From assembly GCA_026874595.1 (NCBI GenBank), contig CM049316.1, positions 30,737,339 to 30,801,338 of the forward strand: a stretch of 64,000 nucleotides of DNA, written 5' to 3'. Under the pieces are notes generated by a model, which ran no database searches, was not told the DNA's origin, and saw only the letters and a program-made list of their open reading frames with translations. This document shows positions 44,765 to 57,048 of the stretch, piece after piece; the first letter of the stretch is position 1; each line of letters opens with the position of its first letter. The translations under genes were made by a program, and so were the position numbers. Origin of the DNA: Sipunculus nudus (taxonomy: Eukaryota > Annelida > Sipuncula > Golfingiida > Sipunculidae).

Positions 44765-47186
44765 TTTTTAGCTCAGCTGACTTTCAGTCATGCTGGGCTA
44801 TAGCGATGGGTCTTTGTCCGTCGTCCTTCCGTCTGTCCGTCCGGCCTGCCGTCCGTCCGTCCGTTAGCAGGGCACAAATCGTAACCGTAGGGGCTAGGGC
44901 CATGAACCCTATGCAGTCTTAGAGGTTATAAAAAGATCTCCTTGCAAACCTGAAATTAGGTCACTGCGACCTATATTCTCGAAGTTATGGGGTGTGTTTG
45001 CACCCCCAGAAATAATTCTTTTAGCCAAAATTTTCATCCCAAACCTTCGATCTTTCACATACAGCTCATCTACCAACAGGGGAAGAACCATAATTATTTT
45101 GAGGTCAAAGGTCAAGGTCACAGAACCAACTTCTTTGAAAAGCCTGTGGATGCATTTAAGCCAAACCTTTCATTCCAATTCTTTGATCTTTCACATATAG
45201 CTCACCTACTAAGTGGGAGAAGAATCCTATAGATGTTGAGGTCACAAGGTCCAAGGTTAGGGTCACAGGATCCACTTCTTTGAAAAGGTTGTGGACACAT
45301 TTCAAGCTAGACCTTTCATTCCAATCCTTTAAGCACTGATATCGCTTCTCTGCCAACAGAGACCTGTTGATTTTGAGGTCAAAGGTCAAGTTCACAGCAC
45401 CCTCTTCTTGCGTGGAGTCATTTTCAGGCAAACTTTTCAATCTATACTTTCCATCTGTCATATATGGCTTACCTACCAATAGGGGAAGAAGCCTATTGAA
45501 GTTGAGTTCAAAAGGTCAAAGGTCAAGGTCACAATATTGTTCTTAATGCTTGTGAACATATTTCAAGTGAAACTTCAACCTAAACCTTCAGTCTTTCACA
45601 TATGCCACATCTATGCATCACTCAATGTGATTCAAACTTCATATTTATGGTTTTTTTTGCATGAAGAAATAACTAATTGATTTTGAGGTCAGCTGGTCAG
45701 GAGGTTAAAGGTTGCAGGTCTAAGTTATTCACTCATTGGTTGCCAAGTAATTACACCCGGCTAGATGTAATTGGTTAGTAGTTACCCATCATTTAGAAAG
45801 GATCCAGTTGATATGTGGGCAAAAGGCCAAGGTCATAGGTCAGGTCAACTTATTTTGTAGACCATCTCTATTTTTCTTGTATATATAAGCTTGCACTCCA
45901 GCTGGTACATCTCACCGTGTGGCTGTAATTGTGAGTGACACTGGTGACATATGACTCCCTTTTGTATCAGGCTATTAAGTGATAAGGCTGAGTGATAAGT
46001 ACCTCGTTACTGCATAACAAAACACTGTTGTTGGAATACTTCAGCCAGGAATTAACACTATGAGAGTATAGTATTAAGGTTTAGCTACTGATTAATAAGA
46101 TGATGGGAACATTTTGCAGTTTATTTTATGGAATCATAGCAATAAACTTAGTTTCCTAGATATCTGAATATTTTTATATAAATCACCACATATAAAAGCA
46201 AGTGTTTGTTCTCATAATATGTGGATGTGTACTTGATTTAGGATGGCTTTATTTTATTACAAGACTCTTAGTCATGCTTTCTGCATTTCTTTTCTTTCAG
46301 GTTTTGCAGTTTACCAACCCTGCTGACCTCATTGAAAAGCAGAGTGATAGTAAAAAATATTGGACCTACACTTTTACATTTGCATATCTGTAAATCTGAT
46401 ATGAGCGCCTGAACATGCCTTTTGAATTGTTTTGGACATTCATTACTGTAACATCATTTGGAGAATTTGTCCCAAGTTTGGTCTCTTATTGGAGGATGTG
46501 TGACATCAAATGTCAGACTTATCAGAAATCCATTATGTCTGCCAGTTAGCCACCTTAGAAATCCTTTTTTTCAGTGCAGTTTCAGTAATTTTCCTTCAAT
46601 TTTTGGTCCGATTTAGAGAATGGTTGTTGTCTGATTTCAGACCTGTCAGAAGTCCAAAATGGCCACCAGGCAACCATCTTTAAATTCCTTTTGATCATAT
46701 TATCTCAAGAACTGTTAAAGTGAAGGCAGTCGGACGTATATTAATGTAACCTTGCAAAGGATTGGGTCAAATATTTCTTAATAAATATTATCATCGTATA
46801 TGAAAGTGCAGTACAGTTGGCTTGTATTGAATAAAAATTCATACAGAAGCACCTGTTTCTCAATAATTCTTGCATGGATTTCCTTGATTTTTTGCTATAT
46901 ATTTTGATCTTATATTTGCCCTTTGTGGTGTTCCTTTTGAGACTGACAGGTATCAAGTAAGCTATGGGAATAGTTCTGGATACCTTAACAATCATACGTT
47001 TTCCTCAGACCATCAGTTCATTGTGTTTTAACCAGACATAGGTGATATATATTTCTGTTGTCGTAGAAAATTTCAACAAATTGGCAAATTGGTTCTTCAA
47101 AATTTGACTGGAAGTTGTGAATCTCAGCCCATGATGTCGCAGGTCATGCTTGGCAGCTGAGCATCATGACCCATGGGTCACTTGTT
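44765..47186 (-). mobile_element. Hairpin/(GTCC)n element, third copy with different core, 2.4 kb
   Basis: It begins TTTTAGCTCAGCTGACT, pairing with AGTCATGCTGGGCTA, then GTCCGTCCGGCCTGCCGTCC. It ends GCATCATGACCCATGGGTCA, so both termini match copies A and B. The core differs: about 136-bp tandem units marked by CAAAGGTCAAGGTCACA and variants at about 45106, 45243, 45379 and 45515, plus the TTAGCAGGGCACAAATCGTA module seen in the intron 4 composite. Confidence 0.75.
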
Positions 47187-48289
47187 TAGATTTCAACGCA
47201 CTATATGTTTTAAGTTATAGATTCGAAATATTTTGACACAATTTCTTTGGATTTTGTTTATGAAATTGTGTTAATTTGGTTTTATTAGGTCTTATTTTGT
47301 CACCCTTTTCGCAATATTACATTAAAACTTGCCCGTGCCGTTTCAGTGGAAAAGTATTGCTATGCTATTGACTTTAAAACATGAAGGTAATGTATAAAAA
47401 TGTATTCAAAATTGTAATAATAAAAAAAATGAATTAAAATTCAAGATTTAAGTAAAATATTTCAATTAAACTAGATTTTAAACAAATTTAGAAAAATAAA
47501 ATGAATACCCAGATGCGGTTTATACTGGAACATACCCGTCAAAATTCTGCTGTGCTTAGCTCAAAAACTGACTTAATACTCAAAATATAAATATTATTCT
47601 ATATTTATTTTATTCAATAAATCTTCAAACGTGAATTTTTCAATTTAAAACAAGACTTGTAAATAAATTGACTTTTTTTACTGGACTAAGCTGATCGAAT
47701 TGATGATTAGGATAGTTTGCCAGTTTATAGGCCTACCCAAAATTAAGGTTTTAAAAAGCATTTTTTTATTAAAGTTTGATGGTGAAAATTTTGTAAAAGA
47801 GTTACGCAATTATTTTTTATAGGATTCAGCCCATCAAATTTAGGTAGAAAGGGTAGCTCTGATTGAGTTTAGCACATTTCACAAGATAACATTTCCAAGA
47901 GTGAACCCTGGTCATTAACCCATTATAGGCCTATTTTTTTTTAAATATTTGTACCAAAATTAGTTTTTAAAATTGTCAGTTTCAGGCCTTTGTGGACACT
48001 TTTCCCGGGGGTAATGTTTGAAATATCATATCTATTAATTACTTCAACGAAAAATAGCATCAAACCTAATAATTGCGGGGGGGGGGGGGGGTCCCCAGGA
48101 CTATTAGGGCCTTTTGGAATCCTGAGTAGTGTGACGCCCTTTGGTTTGTCCAGTGCTTTATTGTAGTATTGAAACACCTAGGTGCCTGCTGGAGTGCTAT
48201 ACAAGCAAAGACTGGAGGCAAGGGGCTTCCCAAGCTTTCTGCCTCCACTGAATATTAATGAGGTACGTCAGAGGAGCCTCGTTTGGCTC
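47187..48289. other. Intergenic, nothing recognised
   Basis: AT-rich sequence with a G-run near 48067-48084. No gene is supported. Confidence 0.5.
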
Positions 48290-48885
48290 GATGAAATGTC
48301 TATAGCCTATTTATACTGAACCAAACCTGACGTCATCACACCATTCGGAACACCTCGGCGGAATCCTCGGCCTCGGCCTCGGTAAGCTATGGGCCAATGA
48401 TACACCACCAATTCTGGACTTGTTCGCCGGAAATCCACCGGGTAGCCATTTCTGCTGACTCCTTCAAAAAAAAAAAAAGATCACACAGTTTCAGCGAATA
48501 ATACATTAATTTGCTATAACAAAGTTTATTTTTTGGGCTCTATATGTAGCTATAATCAAAAAACCAGGTCCTGACAGTTATTTAACTAGAAAGTTGAGTT
48601 TATCACAAATGTCTGATACATCGCCCACTGGGGTTAACTTCTTGGCGGGAACTGTATCCTCATGCGGTCTAAATCAGTTTCCCGGGTATTTTCCCCTCAA
48701 TTTCTTGGATCCGTATTGTCTTATAGCTTTATTGGCAGTACTTGTACACAAAATACATTGTTTTGACCATGCGTTGCCGGAATGCTTTCCATGGCGGCCC
48801 CCTATGTGCATCCGAAGCTAGAAGCCAATTCGGCCTAGGTGTTCCGTATGGTCACCACACCATACTAAACCCGTAACTTCCCTAT
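48290..48885. mobile_element. Inverted-repeat element with a CRE-like site
   Basis: The left segment CCATTCGGAACACCTCGGCG (48342-48361) reappears inverted on the right as CCATACGGAACACCTAGGCC, and flanking TATAG and AAACC(C) motifs also mirror each other. This suggests a TIR element of about 0.6 kb. The left arm contains TGACGTCA, a perfect CRE palindrome, near 48329. Boundaries are approximate. Confidence 0.45.
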
Positions 48886-50507
48886 AGTAAGGCCCCACTC
48901 GAAAATTCAAAACCAGTTTCGGTTAAAGGAATTATGGTTCACCATGGTTTCTTCTTGTTTTATTAGTGAACTCTTCCGATTTTTATAGACATTATAAAAA
49001 TATCGTAAATTTACTAATAAAATTATATCAAATAATGATGAAAATGTAGTCAAAATTTAGAGACCCATGTCTGGGCACTGGGTGGGGGGAGGGAGAGCTA
49101 AAGGGAAGGGTATTGGAGTTATTAACACACTCCTATTATGTAGATATAAAAAAATTGCTGTAATTGCGTAATATATGGCATACATGATAGCATCACGATG
49201 CAAATTCTGCTCCTCTTTTCAGTATTACGTGCTTATTATTCGATTTCTCAGATTCTTAATATAGAAAAAGGGGCGCCCTCTCCTGCTTCATCCCTTATAC
49301 GCCCCCTTCAGGGTCCGTAAAGGTGAACGAGAGAGCCCGATTCAATAAGACTGTGCATTATACTGGCACCCTCCATTCCTATTGTGCACGCTAGTATCTT
49401 TACGATCAGAGGGGGTGTGGGCAAAAGGCAAAGTACGTTTATTATCATATATACCGTGATGATAATATACTCCTTATGTCAGTTTAACCATTTCCCTGTT
49501 GGCTCATATGCATCCAAAAAGTCATTAAACATACTAAAAGTCATTACACATTTAATACCAAAGAGTTACCTGGGCGCCCCATATACGTGCGTTAGTAATT
49601 TATTCAAACTAACATGGTCAGTGCGTGATACTAGCCTATTAAATTTGTCAATATGTGACACACTGATCTATATACAGGTATCAACATTGACATGACAATT
49701 TTTTACACGTTACTATAGAAACAGTTTAAAATATTCATGTTGCTTTTGCAAATATCAATGGCAACCACCAACACATGTTCACGTGACCGACATTATCTCA
49801 CATGTACACACGAGAAACACCATTGTTATATATATCCACTAATCCTGTTTAAGAATGGGGGTGGGGGGGGGGGGGGGCGGGATAGATGTCATGCTGGTTT
49901 AAATCCAAGCGTAATTTATATGATTCTACACTTTTCCGACAGGTGGAGCTATATACATTACGCTTACAAGGTTTATCCCATACTGGAATCTCCAAAACAA
50001 ATCCATGTTTACGCAGAATTTTGTCTCCGCCAGGAGGGTATATGTTCATCCCCGTCCATGTGTGTGCTTGTGTGTGTGTTCGTGTGTTTGTTCAAAACTT
50101 TTTTCGGGAATGGGCCACTGAAGAATCGATTAAATTTGGTGTGGATTCGCCACATGATCCGATTTCAGGAACGTCATCAAGGAATATATCTCTCTGGTGA
50201 ATCAGGTTATTCCCGATGTATTCATTTTAAGAAACTGAACTTTCCAACCCCGGGTTTGCCTGGCTATCCCATCTCGATATGTTATTCGTACACTAATTCA
50301 GAGTAACATGGTTTATACATGTCACGTCCACATTAAATTCGTCAACGAGTGATGTTGTTACTACAGAGGAGTAACTCTCTGATCACTATTTACAGGTAAC
50401 CGTTTTCATCTGACAGTTTGTAACGCGGTACCATGGAAACCAGGTTTAAATATTCATGTGATCGCTAAGCGCAACCAACAAGCCACACTGGTACGGCGAA
50501 AATGCCC
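48886..50507. other. Intergenic, nothing recognised
   Basis: Includes a G-run at about 49857-49878. The longest reading frame (49737-50306) runs through that homopolymer and has no domain features. Confidence 0.5.
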
Positions 50508-50509
50508 TA

Positions 50510-50710
50510 ACTTTCCCCGTGGGGGGGGGGGGGGATGAGAGGGCTTGGATCCTTCTCTTTCCAGCCGCTGCAACATTTTAAAGTTATAAAACCACTTTTT
50601 GAGGCCTGGACCCTCCCCTTTCCGGACCTTTGGACCTTTCTATTAGGGTTTCCTCATCATTATCCTTGACTTGGAACCCTCCTTTCAAAAATCGTAAATC
50701 CACCCCTGCT
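50510..50710. mobile_element. Diverged relative of the 4377-4568 MITE
   Basis: Shares the block TTTTTGAGGCCTGGACCCTC, then CCCCTTTCCGGACC and a right end AATCCACCCCTG, with the MITE at 4377-4568 (TTTTTGAGACCTGGAACCC, CTTTCCGGACC, GATCCGCCCTTG). The left end is obscured by a G-run. Confidence 0.55.
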
Positions 50711-50938
50711 GCACACTGAAATACAATGTATATAACCGATAGGTGTATTACATGCACACACTGCCGTTTCCTCAGATATCAGAGCCCCATCGACACTGAA
50801 ATGTGCCCTATAATCATATGTGGTTTATATTATCAAAAGTCATCATTCATATTTCATCATCTATTATACTAGCATGTAGTATGCCCTCCATTCCGTGTGA
50901 CTAGTTGCATCCTTGTTTTAGTGTTTACGCAAAATGCA

Positions 50939-50986
50939 GCCTCCATTAGCGGTTTCGATTTTTTTTGAGAGGTCAGGGTTTGATAA
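50939..50986 (+). repeat. 48-bp block shared with intron 4 (29526-29574)
   Basis: Both copies share TTTTTGAGAGGTCAGGGTTT plus GATAA and an alignable upstream part with a TTTCGA core. It is probably a fragment of an interspersed repeat; this copy has an in-frame stop. Confidence 0.6.
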
Positions 50987-51820
50987 TTTAGAAAATACTG
51001 TTTGACAAATTTTCACAATATAAGTAAGAAAATATAAGCCCTAAAGCTTTGATATTGAAACCATCTGTCAGAACCGAAGGACTTTATTGAGAATTCATTG
51101 GGCGATATAATGAACAAATTATATTTTAAAGTGACATAACCTACAAAGCATGTTGAATTAACACGAAAAACAGTGTATTCTCTTTCTAAATAAGCTGGTA
51201 CCTGCAAAAATAGTGCTCTGAAACCGTAGGTTTACTCCTGTACACGAGTGTTAAAAATAATGGACCGGGCGCGATCACAGGCGTCAGCATAAACACAGCG
51301 TGTGGGACTGAGTGTATTGCCAGGCCACAACACCTGTCATTCAGGAGATGCCCTGACTGATTTGGCCCTAACACACGGGCTAAGACTGGGCCAATCTCAC
51401 AGATTTGTTGCGACAGGTTCTACAATTAATTTATATTCGGCCTATGGTCCGTAACGTTCATCCAGCAGAGATATATCAGAGGACGTAATGGTTCATGTTT
51501 GGATTAATTTGAACTTGTCCTTCTTTGGGATTTGTCAGGCATACGCAAAATCGGACGTCCTGATTATGTCCCTTTAATATCAATTTAATATTCTGTCATT
51601 ATATACCTCGACAATGAATGCATCTAATCATGTGACTGCTAAACAGACGTTAGCTCTAGAACACACCACCTATGTTAGACTACAGCTGAAATGGTATATA
51701 TTTAATTTCATTTTTTTGACAATGTTGACCACTCTCATGTAGTGTTTTTTTCTTACCATTCCTATTTGCTGATATTCGTGCATAATTAAGTTAAAATATG
51801 GCGAAAGCCTTCTTAGTTGC

Positions 51821-51823
<3 letters not shown>

Positions 51824-51870
<47 letters not shown>

Positions 51871-51871
51871 A

Positions 51872-51904
<33 letters not shown>

Positions 51905-51971
51905 ATAGAAAGAACTAAACTAGGTTTTCTGCATGAAATGCCTGCAGAAAACCTAGTTTAGTTCTTTATAT

Positions 51972-52037
<66 letters not shown>
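51824..52037. repeat. (TA)n tracts flanking a perfect 25-bp-arm palindrome
   Basis: TA runs at about 51824-51867, 51873-51897 and 51974-52035 enclose an inverted repeat. Its 25-nt arms, 51909-51933 and 51943-51967, are perfectly complementary around a 9-nt loop (TGAAATGCC). The arm begins AAAGAACTAAACTAGG. The arms show no divergence, implying recent origin or continued correction. Confidence 0.9.
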
Positions 52038-52040
<3 letters not shown>

Positions 52041-52064
52041 CTGATAATCTGTCGCAACCATAGT

Positions 52065-52830
52065 ATAACTGACCGTTTCGTATTAATGGGGCACTCCCAT
52101 CCAGGCGACTCTTCAGTCGACTACAGGCGACCAGACTGTGGCCACTTGGTAGCTTTTGGGGTCGCCTATCTGTATGGTGGGGAGTAGTCTGCTGAAGTCG
52201 CCAAAAGACTCGTGGTCTCATACCTGTCGCCGCTGGATTTTCAACATGTTAAAAATTCTCAGGGGACAGCTTGTTTGAAATCTACTGGCGTAGGTGCCGT
52301 CGTAGGCTGTCGCCAGTTGACGTGGATTATCGTAGGTGCTGTCGTGGGCTATCGTTTTTTACTTGATAGAGAGCCCATCCTTGTCTCCGGCTCCTCACAT
52401 TGCACAGGGTCGAGAATCTTCGAAGCTATTGGCGGGTAGACGTAACATGAATTCTGGTGTCGTAGGTGGTCGCCAATGTGGTCTTGCGTTGCCGTAGATG
52501 TGGTCGTAGGTTGTCGTAGGTTGTCGTAGGTGATTGTCCTTTGTCGCGACGATTGTGTCACCGGTAGTCGGCAGCTTGTCGTAGCTTGACGTCTCATAGG
52601 CGTCAACCTGTTGTAGCTTGTCGTATACTTGTCGTAATGGGGGTCCTGTCGCCTGTTTTTTAGTGTGGGGGCATATGTCACCGAGTAAATTTTCTCTGTA
52701 AAAAGTGGACACCTTCAATTTTTGTGATCCTTAGACCTAAAACTCTACAAAAAATATGGTGCCAATTTTTCTATAGTGGTTATGTCATTTTCTCAGGTCA
52801 AATTTGATTTTAGAGCAAAAATTGAGGACC
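52065..52830 (+). mobile_element. GTCGTAG-rich repeat element, copy 1
   Basis: The left part is GGGGCACTCCCATCCAGGCG; the middle has at least six GTCGTAG motifs with related TCGCC/GTCGCC words; the right part contains GGGGGCATATGTCACCGAGT and ATGGTGCCAATTTTT. A diverged inverted copy lacking most of the middle lies at 56450-56695. The overlapping minus-strand frame (52349-52681), rich in YDKL/TTYD-type words, is a repeat artefact. Confidence 0.65.
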
Positions 52831-55120
52831 ATTATATATAAATATTTCATACAGAGAGATATTTAGCAACAAAACACCTCAAAATGGTTAGTAAGATATA
52901 TTGCATCACAATAACTTAGACTAGACACTCAAATACTGCATTAAGACGTTTATTACAATATTAGAGAGCACCCATAGAGCGCAAACCTCCGCCAACACAT
53001 GGATCCGCATCGAGATCCATCAGACAAATTAATCAGCTGTTGTTTGTCCACCAGTATATTGTTCTACAAAATTTCATTGATGAATTCATTAAAAAAAATC
53101 ATACAGTGACAACAAGGTATCCTTGGGTAGTTTGTGCAATGTACATATGGCGGACCACTTGCTGATTTCAGGCAACCTGTATCGTATACAGTATGGCTCC
53201 ACTTTCCTTGGTTTTAACCAGTGACTAAATATTTGCTTCATTTATACATAACATATGAAAATGGCCCTGTTATTCTTCCATTTGATATGATTTTGTTATT
53301 GCGTCATCCTATTGTTCGATAATTACATCACCAACATCACTATCCCCTCGCTGATAGTGAAGGTATAGAAACCCGTCTCTTACGATTAGTTCATCCAAAG
53401 TATATTTAAAGGTTCCTAAGGATTTCTAGGGAGTATTTTTATGTTTTGGTCATAATCCAAAAATTAATTTATAAAATTTTAAGGCTAATGATATAATTTT
53501 TTTTACATATTTTGTGAAGAATAAACAACAGAAAAAGGACAACCTTGACTGGATTTAGTGCCAGATCCTCACTAACCCAACCCAAAGTTTTAGGAAATTC
53601 TACCAAGTCCATGCACCATTCACAGTGAAATGGAGTACATATTAAGAAGCAAAATAATAATAATAATAATAATAACATTGTTCATATAACCTCAGCTCTA
53701 TGCGGGCAATAGCATATCATTTGGGAGCAATTATACCTTATGTGGAGTAGCTATTTTCATCAGTTATTTACAGACATTTATTTAACGACATTTACAGTAG
53801 AATGAGACACTTAAAGGACAGATAATCAACATTGAAGGAAATGCATGTTTTACTGCAGAATTCATTAAGGAGAGTGTTTTGAAAAACAAAACAAAGGGAC
53901 CTTAAACATTTAGAATTTTAGAAAAGTCCTGTTGAAGGAAACAAACTTGAAGTAAATATCAAATCATAACAAAAAAAGTGTCATAATTAGTCATAATGTT
54001 ATCGAACGAGTTTACAGTTGTTCTTCTATCCCATCTTTAACCCCCCCCCCCCGATGGTCTATTTTTTAGACCTAATTTGTTTTGTGGGCCAATTTCTTTT
54101 ATACATTTATGGTTATATGAAACCGAGGCATTCACGTTATACCAGTGCAATAACAAAAACGGACAAATCTTAACAGAAACTATGGTAAAACAAATTTTAA
54201 AGTTTAAATATAACAATGGTAAAGTTAAATGCTGGTTATTGTTGAATTCTTGTCGCTTTTTCATTATCCTTAAATGACTTGTGATGGCACAGTGGCTATA
54301 CATAGGCTGTTCCATCCGTCGGAGCAAGATCACTGGTACAACATTAATTTTTTTTATGAAAATAGTAATCTGTAGACAATGAGTAGCACCCAGCTTGTAC
54401 TATCTATATATAATGCGAATTATGAAATAAAGAATAAAAAAAAGGTCTATTCTTATATTTTATAAAATCTGACTGGTTATGTTATTAAAGCAGGGTATGT
54501 CGGATGCAACAGCGGAATGTACATCTTTGATTGGAGCCCATGTTTTTTTTTATCATTTTATACCAAATAACTGCAGACAAAAACTTAAGCATTTTATACC
54601 TTCTTAACTAATGCTCGTTTTCCCTTAAATCGTGACCAAGAACAATTTTGATTTTTTGCACAAGCTAACAAAATGACACGTGCCTTATACAATACACAAA
54701 TGCCTTGAATGTAATTAAAGGTTTTTGCATTTCTTTTTGGTTATTGTAATTTTAATAAAGGCCATAAAAACAATAACAAAATTGTTTGGGTTATAATATG
54801 GGGACCGGTATAGAGGAAGTCAACATTAAGGTTGTTTTAACAGAACTTACAAATTCCCTTTTAAGTACATTGAACTTTTCTGAAACGGCACATGTTCAAG
54901 TAATTTTCAAGTCTCAAAGAATCTGAGCTTAGTTCGTGTTCCTTACTGCTGGTCCAACTTACTGCTTAATGATCTCACCTAAATAATAAATTGTTAAAAA
55001 GTAGAAATAATTAAATCATTATTCGTACGTTCATTTGGCAAATGTTAAAATTAAATATTTAAACCTGGCTTGTAAAACAATATTTTATTTAAAATGATTT
55101 TGCATCATATCTCTCTCTCT
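52831..55120. other. Intergenic, nothing gene-like
   Basis: Holds a (TAA)n-like run at about 53655-53675 and a C-run at 54041-54051. The segment near 52980-53110 (GAGCGCAAACCTCCGCC) looks like an interspersed-repeat piece. No gene is supported. Confidence 0.5.
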
Positions 55121-55131
55121 TTCTGTCTCTC

Positions 55132-55217
<86 letters not shown>

Positions 55218-55406
55218 ATATATATGTGTGTGTATGTGTGTGTGTAATTATACAAAAAGACGGATCAAATTTTGTCAGACATTATTACTACTTCGTAGTT
55301 TCGTGCAACGTGCTGCACTCATCACTGTCTGATTGATTATATAGCTCTGAGTCTGATGTCATAGATTGAGCACTCTAGCAGTTGCTAATTGCAGTAAACC
55401 ATTAGA

Positions 55407-55465
<59 letters not shown>

Positions 55466-55592
55466 TAAGTATAATGATTAGTGGTATAGCCGTGTTAGTC
55501 TGTCGTGGAAGTGTAGGTTTGGAGAAAGAGTGATGCCTTTCAGGTAGACAATTATCAATAAACATGTTACTATCTAAAAGGCTTCACTCTTA

Positions 55593-55610
<18 letters not shown>
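55112..55610. repeat. (CT)n, (TA)n and a TA-flanked inverted repeat
   Basis: (CT)n at about 55112-55176, (TA)n at 55178-55229 and 55411-55463. Then GTGGTATAGCCGTGTTAGTC (55480-55499) and a 22-nt inverted repeat: AAGAGTGATGCCTTTCAGGT... at 55526-55547 against 55570-55591, with 19 of 22 pairs matching. A (CT)8 run follows. Confidence 0.75.
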
Positions 55611-55623
<13 letters not shown>

Positions 55624-56449
55624 TATGTCATTCATTTTTACCTCAATGTATAGGAAAATTAAGTGTTTAATAAACTACACGGGTGGGAGCTACCTTATGG
55701 GATAGCTTAAATGACTAGAGATTACCATTGCTTTTAGAAAAAAATTAACACTTATCCCCTACAGAAAAGTGTCAAGATACATAAACATTTGCAACAGTAT
55801 GTGAATTATCTCATGCCATTTGTTCATTAGTTTGGCAAAACCATCCCTGTACACGGACTTACAATTTCCAATTCATCTGTTTCATTCATTGTTATGGTCC
55901 TGTGTGTGAGTAAACACAGTCCACGTGTGTCTGTGTACCATAAACAGACCATAACTAGAGGTCGTCTGTTCTTGCGCGTGCACAACTCCCAATCAAGGAG
56001 AAATGATATGGAAGATAAAAAAAAAAAGATACAATATTGGGATGCTTGAGAAAATCTTGATTTGTAAAGTAACGCGGTTTGGCCTCCAGGTGGCATGCGC
56101 GCTATGTTTACATTTGTACCACTGATCTCGCAAACCTAACATCACTTGTGTACAGGAGTACTCAAATGGTTTACAATGAAATATCAGCAGATACCATAAT
56201 ATTTTAAGGAGAAAAAAAGCTATGTGTATTAAGCATTTCACCCTGTATGTGTTTATCAAATATACTTGGTATGTGAAAAGGTACATTTAATATAACCAAC
56301 AAATAATTTTACACAATCCCAAACTAGTCAGAGAACTAAGTTTGTGTGTTTAGTATGTAAATACATTCCAAAAAGAACCTTTCCTAACTTCTTGTCCGAG
56401 CTTACTTTGTTTATGTTTCGGTCAAAGTTTATTAATTTAACATTTTAAA
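55611..56449. other. Intergenic, nothing recognised
   Basis: Unique-looking AT-rich sequence with a short (AC)n run at the start. No gene is supported. Confidence 0.5.
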
Positions 56450-56695
56450 TACTATTTTAATACAAGCTCAAAGACATGTCAAAACTGAATAAAAAAATTG
56501 GCACCATGTTTTTAAGGCTTCATAGAAAGGTGAAGAACAAAAATGCATGGGGTGTCACATTTTTACAAACAAAATTTACTCATGACGAATTTGCAACATA
56601 TGCCCCTACACTATTTCGGTAACCTGCCACTTCTAAGACGATCGCCAGCAGTCGCCACAGAGTAACCTAAGTGGGAGAGCCCTATAAGTCATTTA
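56450..56695 (-). mobile_element. GTCGTAG-family element, copy 2, internally deleted
   Basis: Read on the minus strand it contains GGGCTCTCCCACTTAGG, then TAGGGGCATATGTTGC, GAGTAAATTTT and ATGGTGCCAATTTTT in the same order as copy 1 at 52065-52830. The roughly 500-bp GTCGTAG-rich middle is missing. Boundaries are approximate. Confidence 0.6.
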
Positions 56696-56970
56696 GTAGA
56701 GAGATTATCCACTAGTTGGCTGTAATATATGCCTTCAATTAGGTAAAGGAACTGTCCTCCGAATCAGGCCTCACGGTTCTAACGCCTTGATTTGATTGGT
56801 TTGTTTATAATTTTTTAGAGTTTATTTTACGATAATATCGTCAGAGGGCGATAGCCCCTCGTAGGAAGACAGAGTAGGCTATAGAATTCATCAGATGAAT
56901 CTTTGATATTTGATATAGAAGACATGACAAGTTTACAATGCAAGGCGTGAATTAAATGGTTTTAATGGGC

Positions 56971-56975
<5 letters not shown>

Positions 56976-57032
<57 letters not shown>

Positions 57033-57048
57033 TATATATTATATATAT
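56976..57048. repeat. (TA)n microsatellite, left flank of solo LTR
   Basis: A TA run broken at about 57029, ending directly at the TG of the LTR at 57049. The other half resumes at 57825-57872, so the LTR split one TA tract. Confidence 0.9.

Noticed and set aside
49737-50306. Longest plus-strand frame in the window (189 codons)
   Set aside because: It crosses a poly-G run (poly-Gly), shows no splice context or domain, and overlaps other frames equally open.
52349-52681. 110-codon minus-strand frame rich in Thr, Tyr, Asp, Arg
   Set aside because: It is generated by the GTCGTAG-type repeat array of the mobile element; the composition is repetitive and there is no domain.
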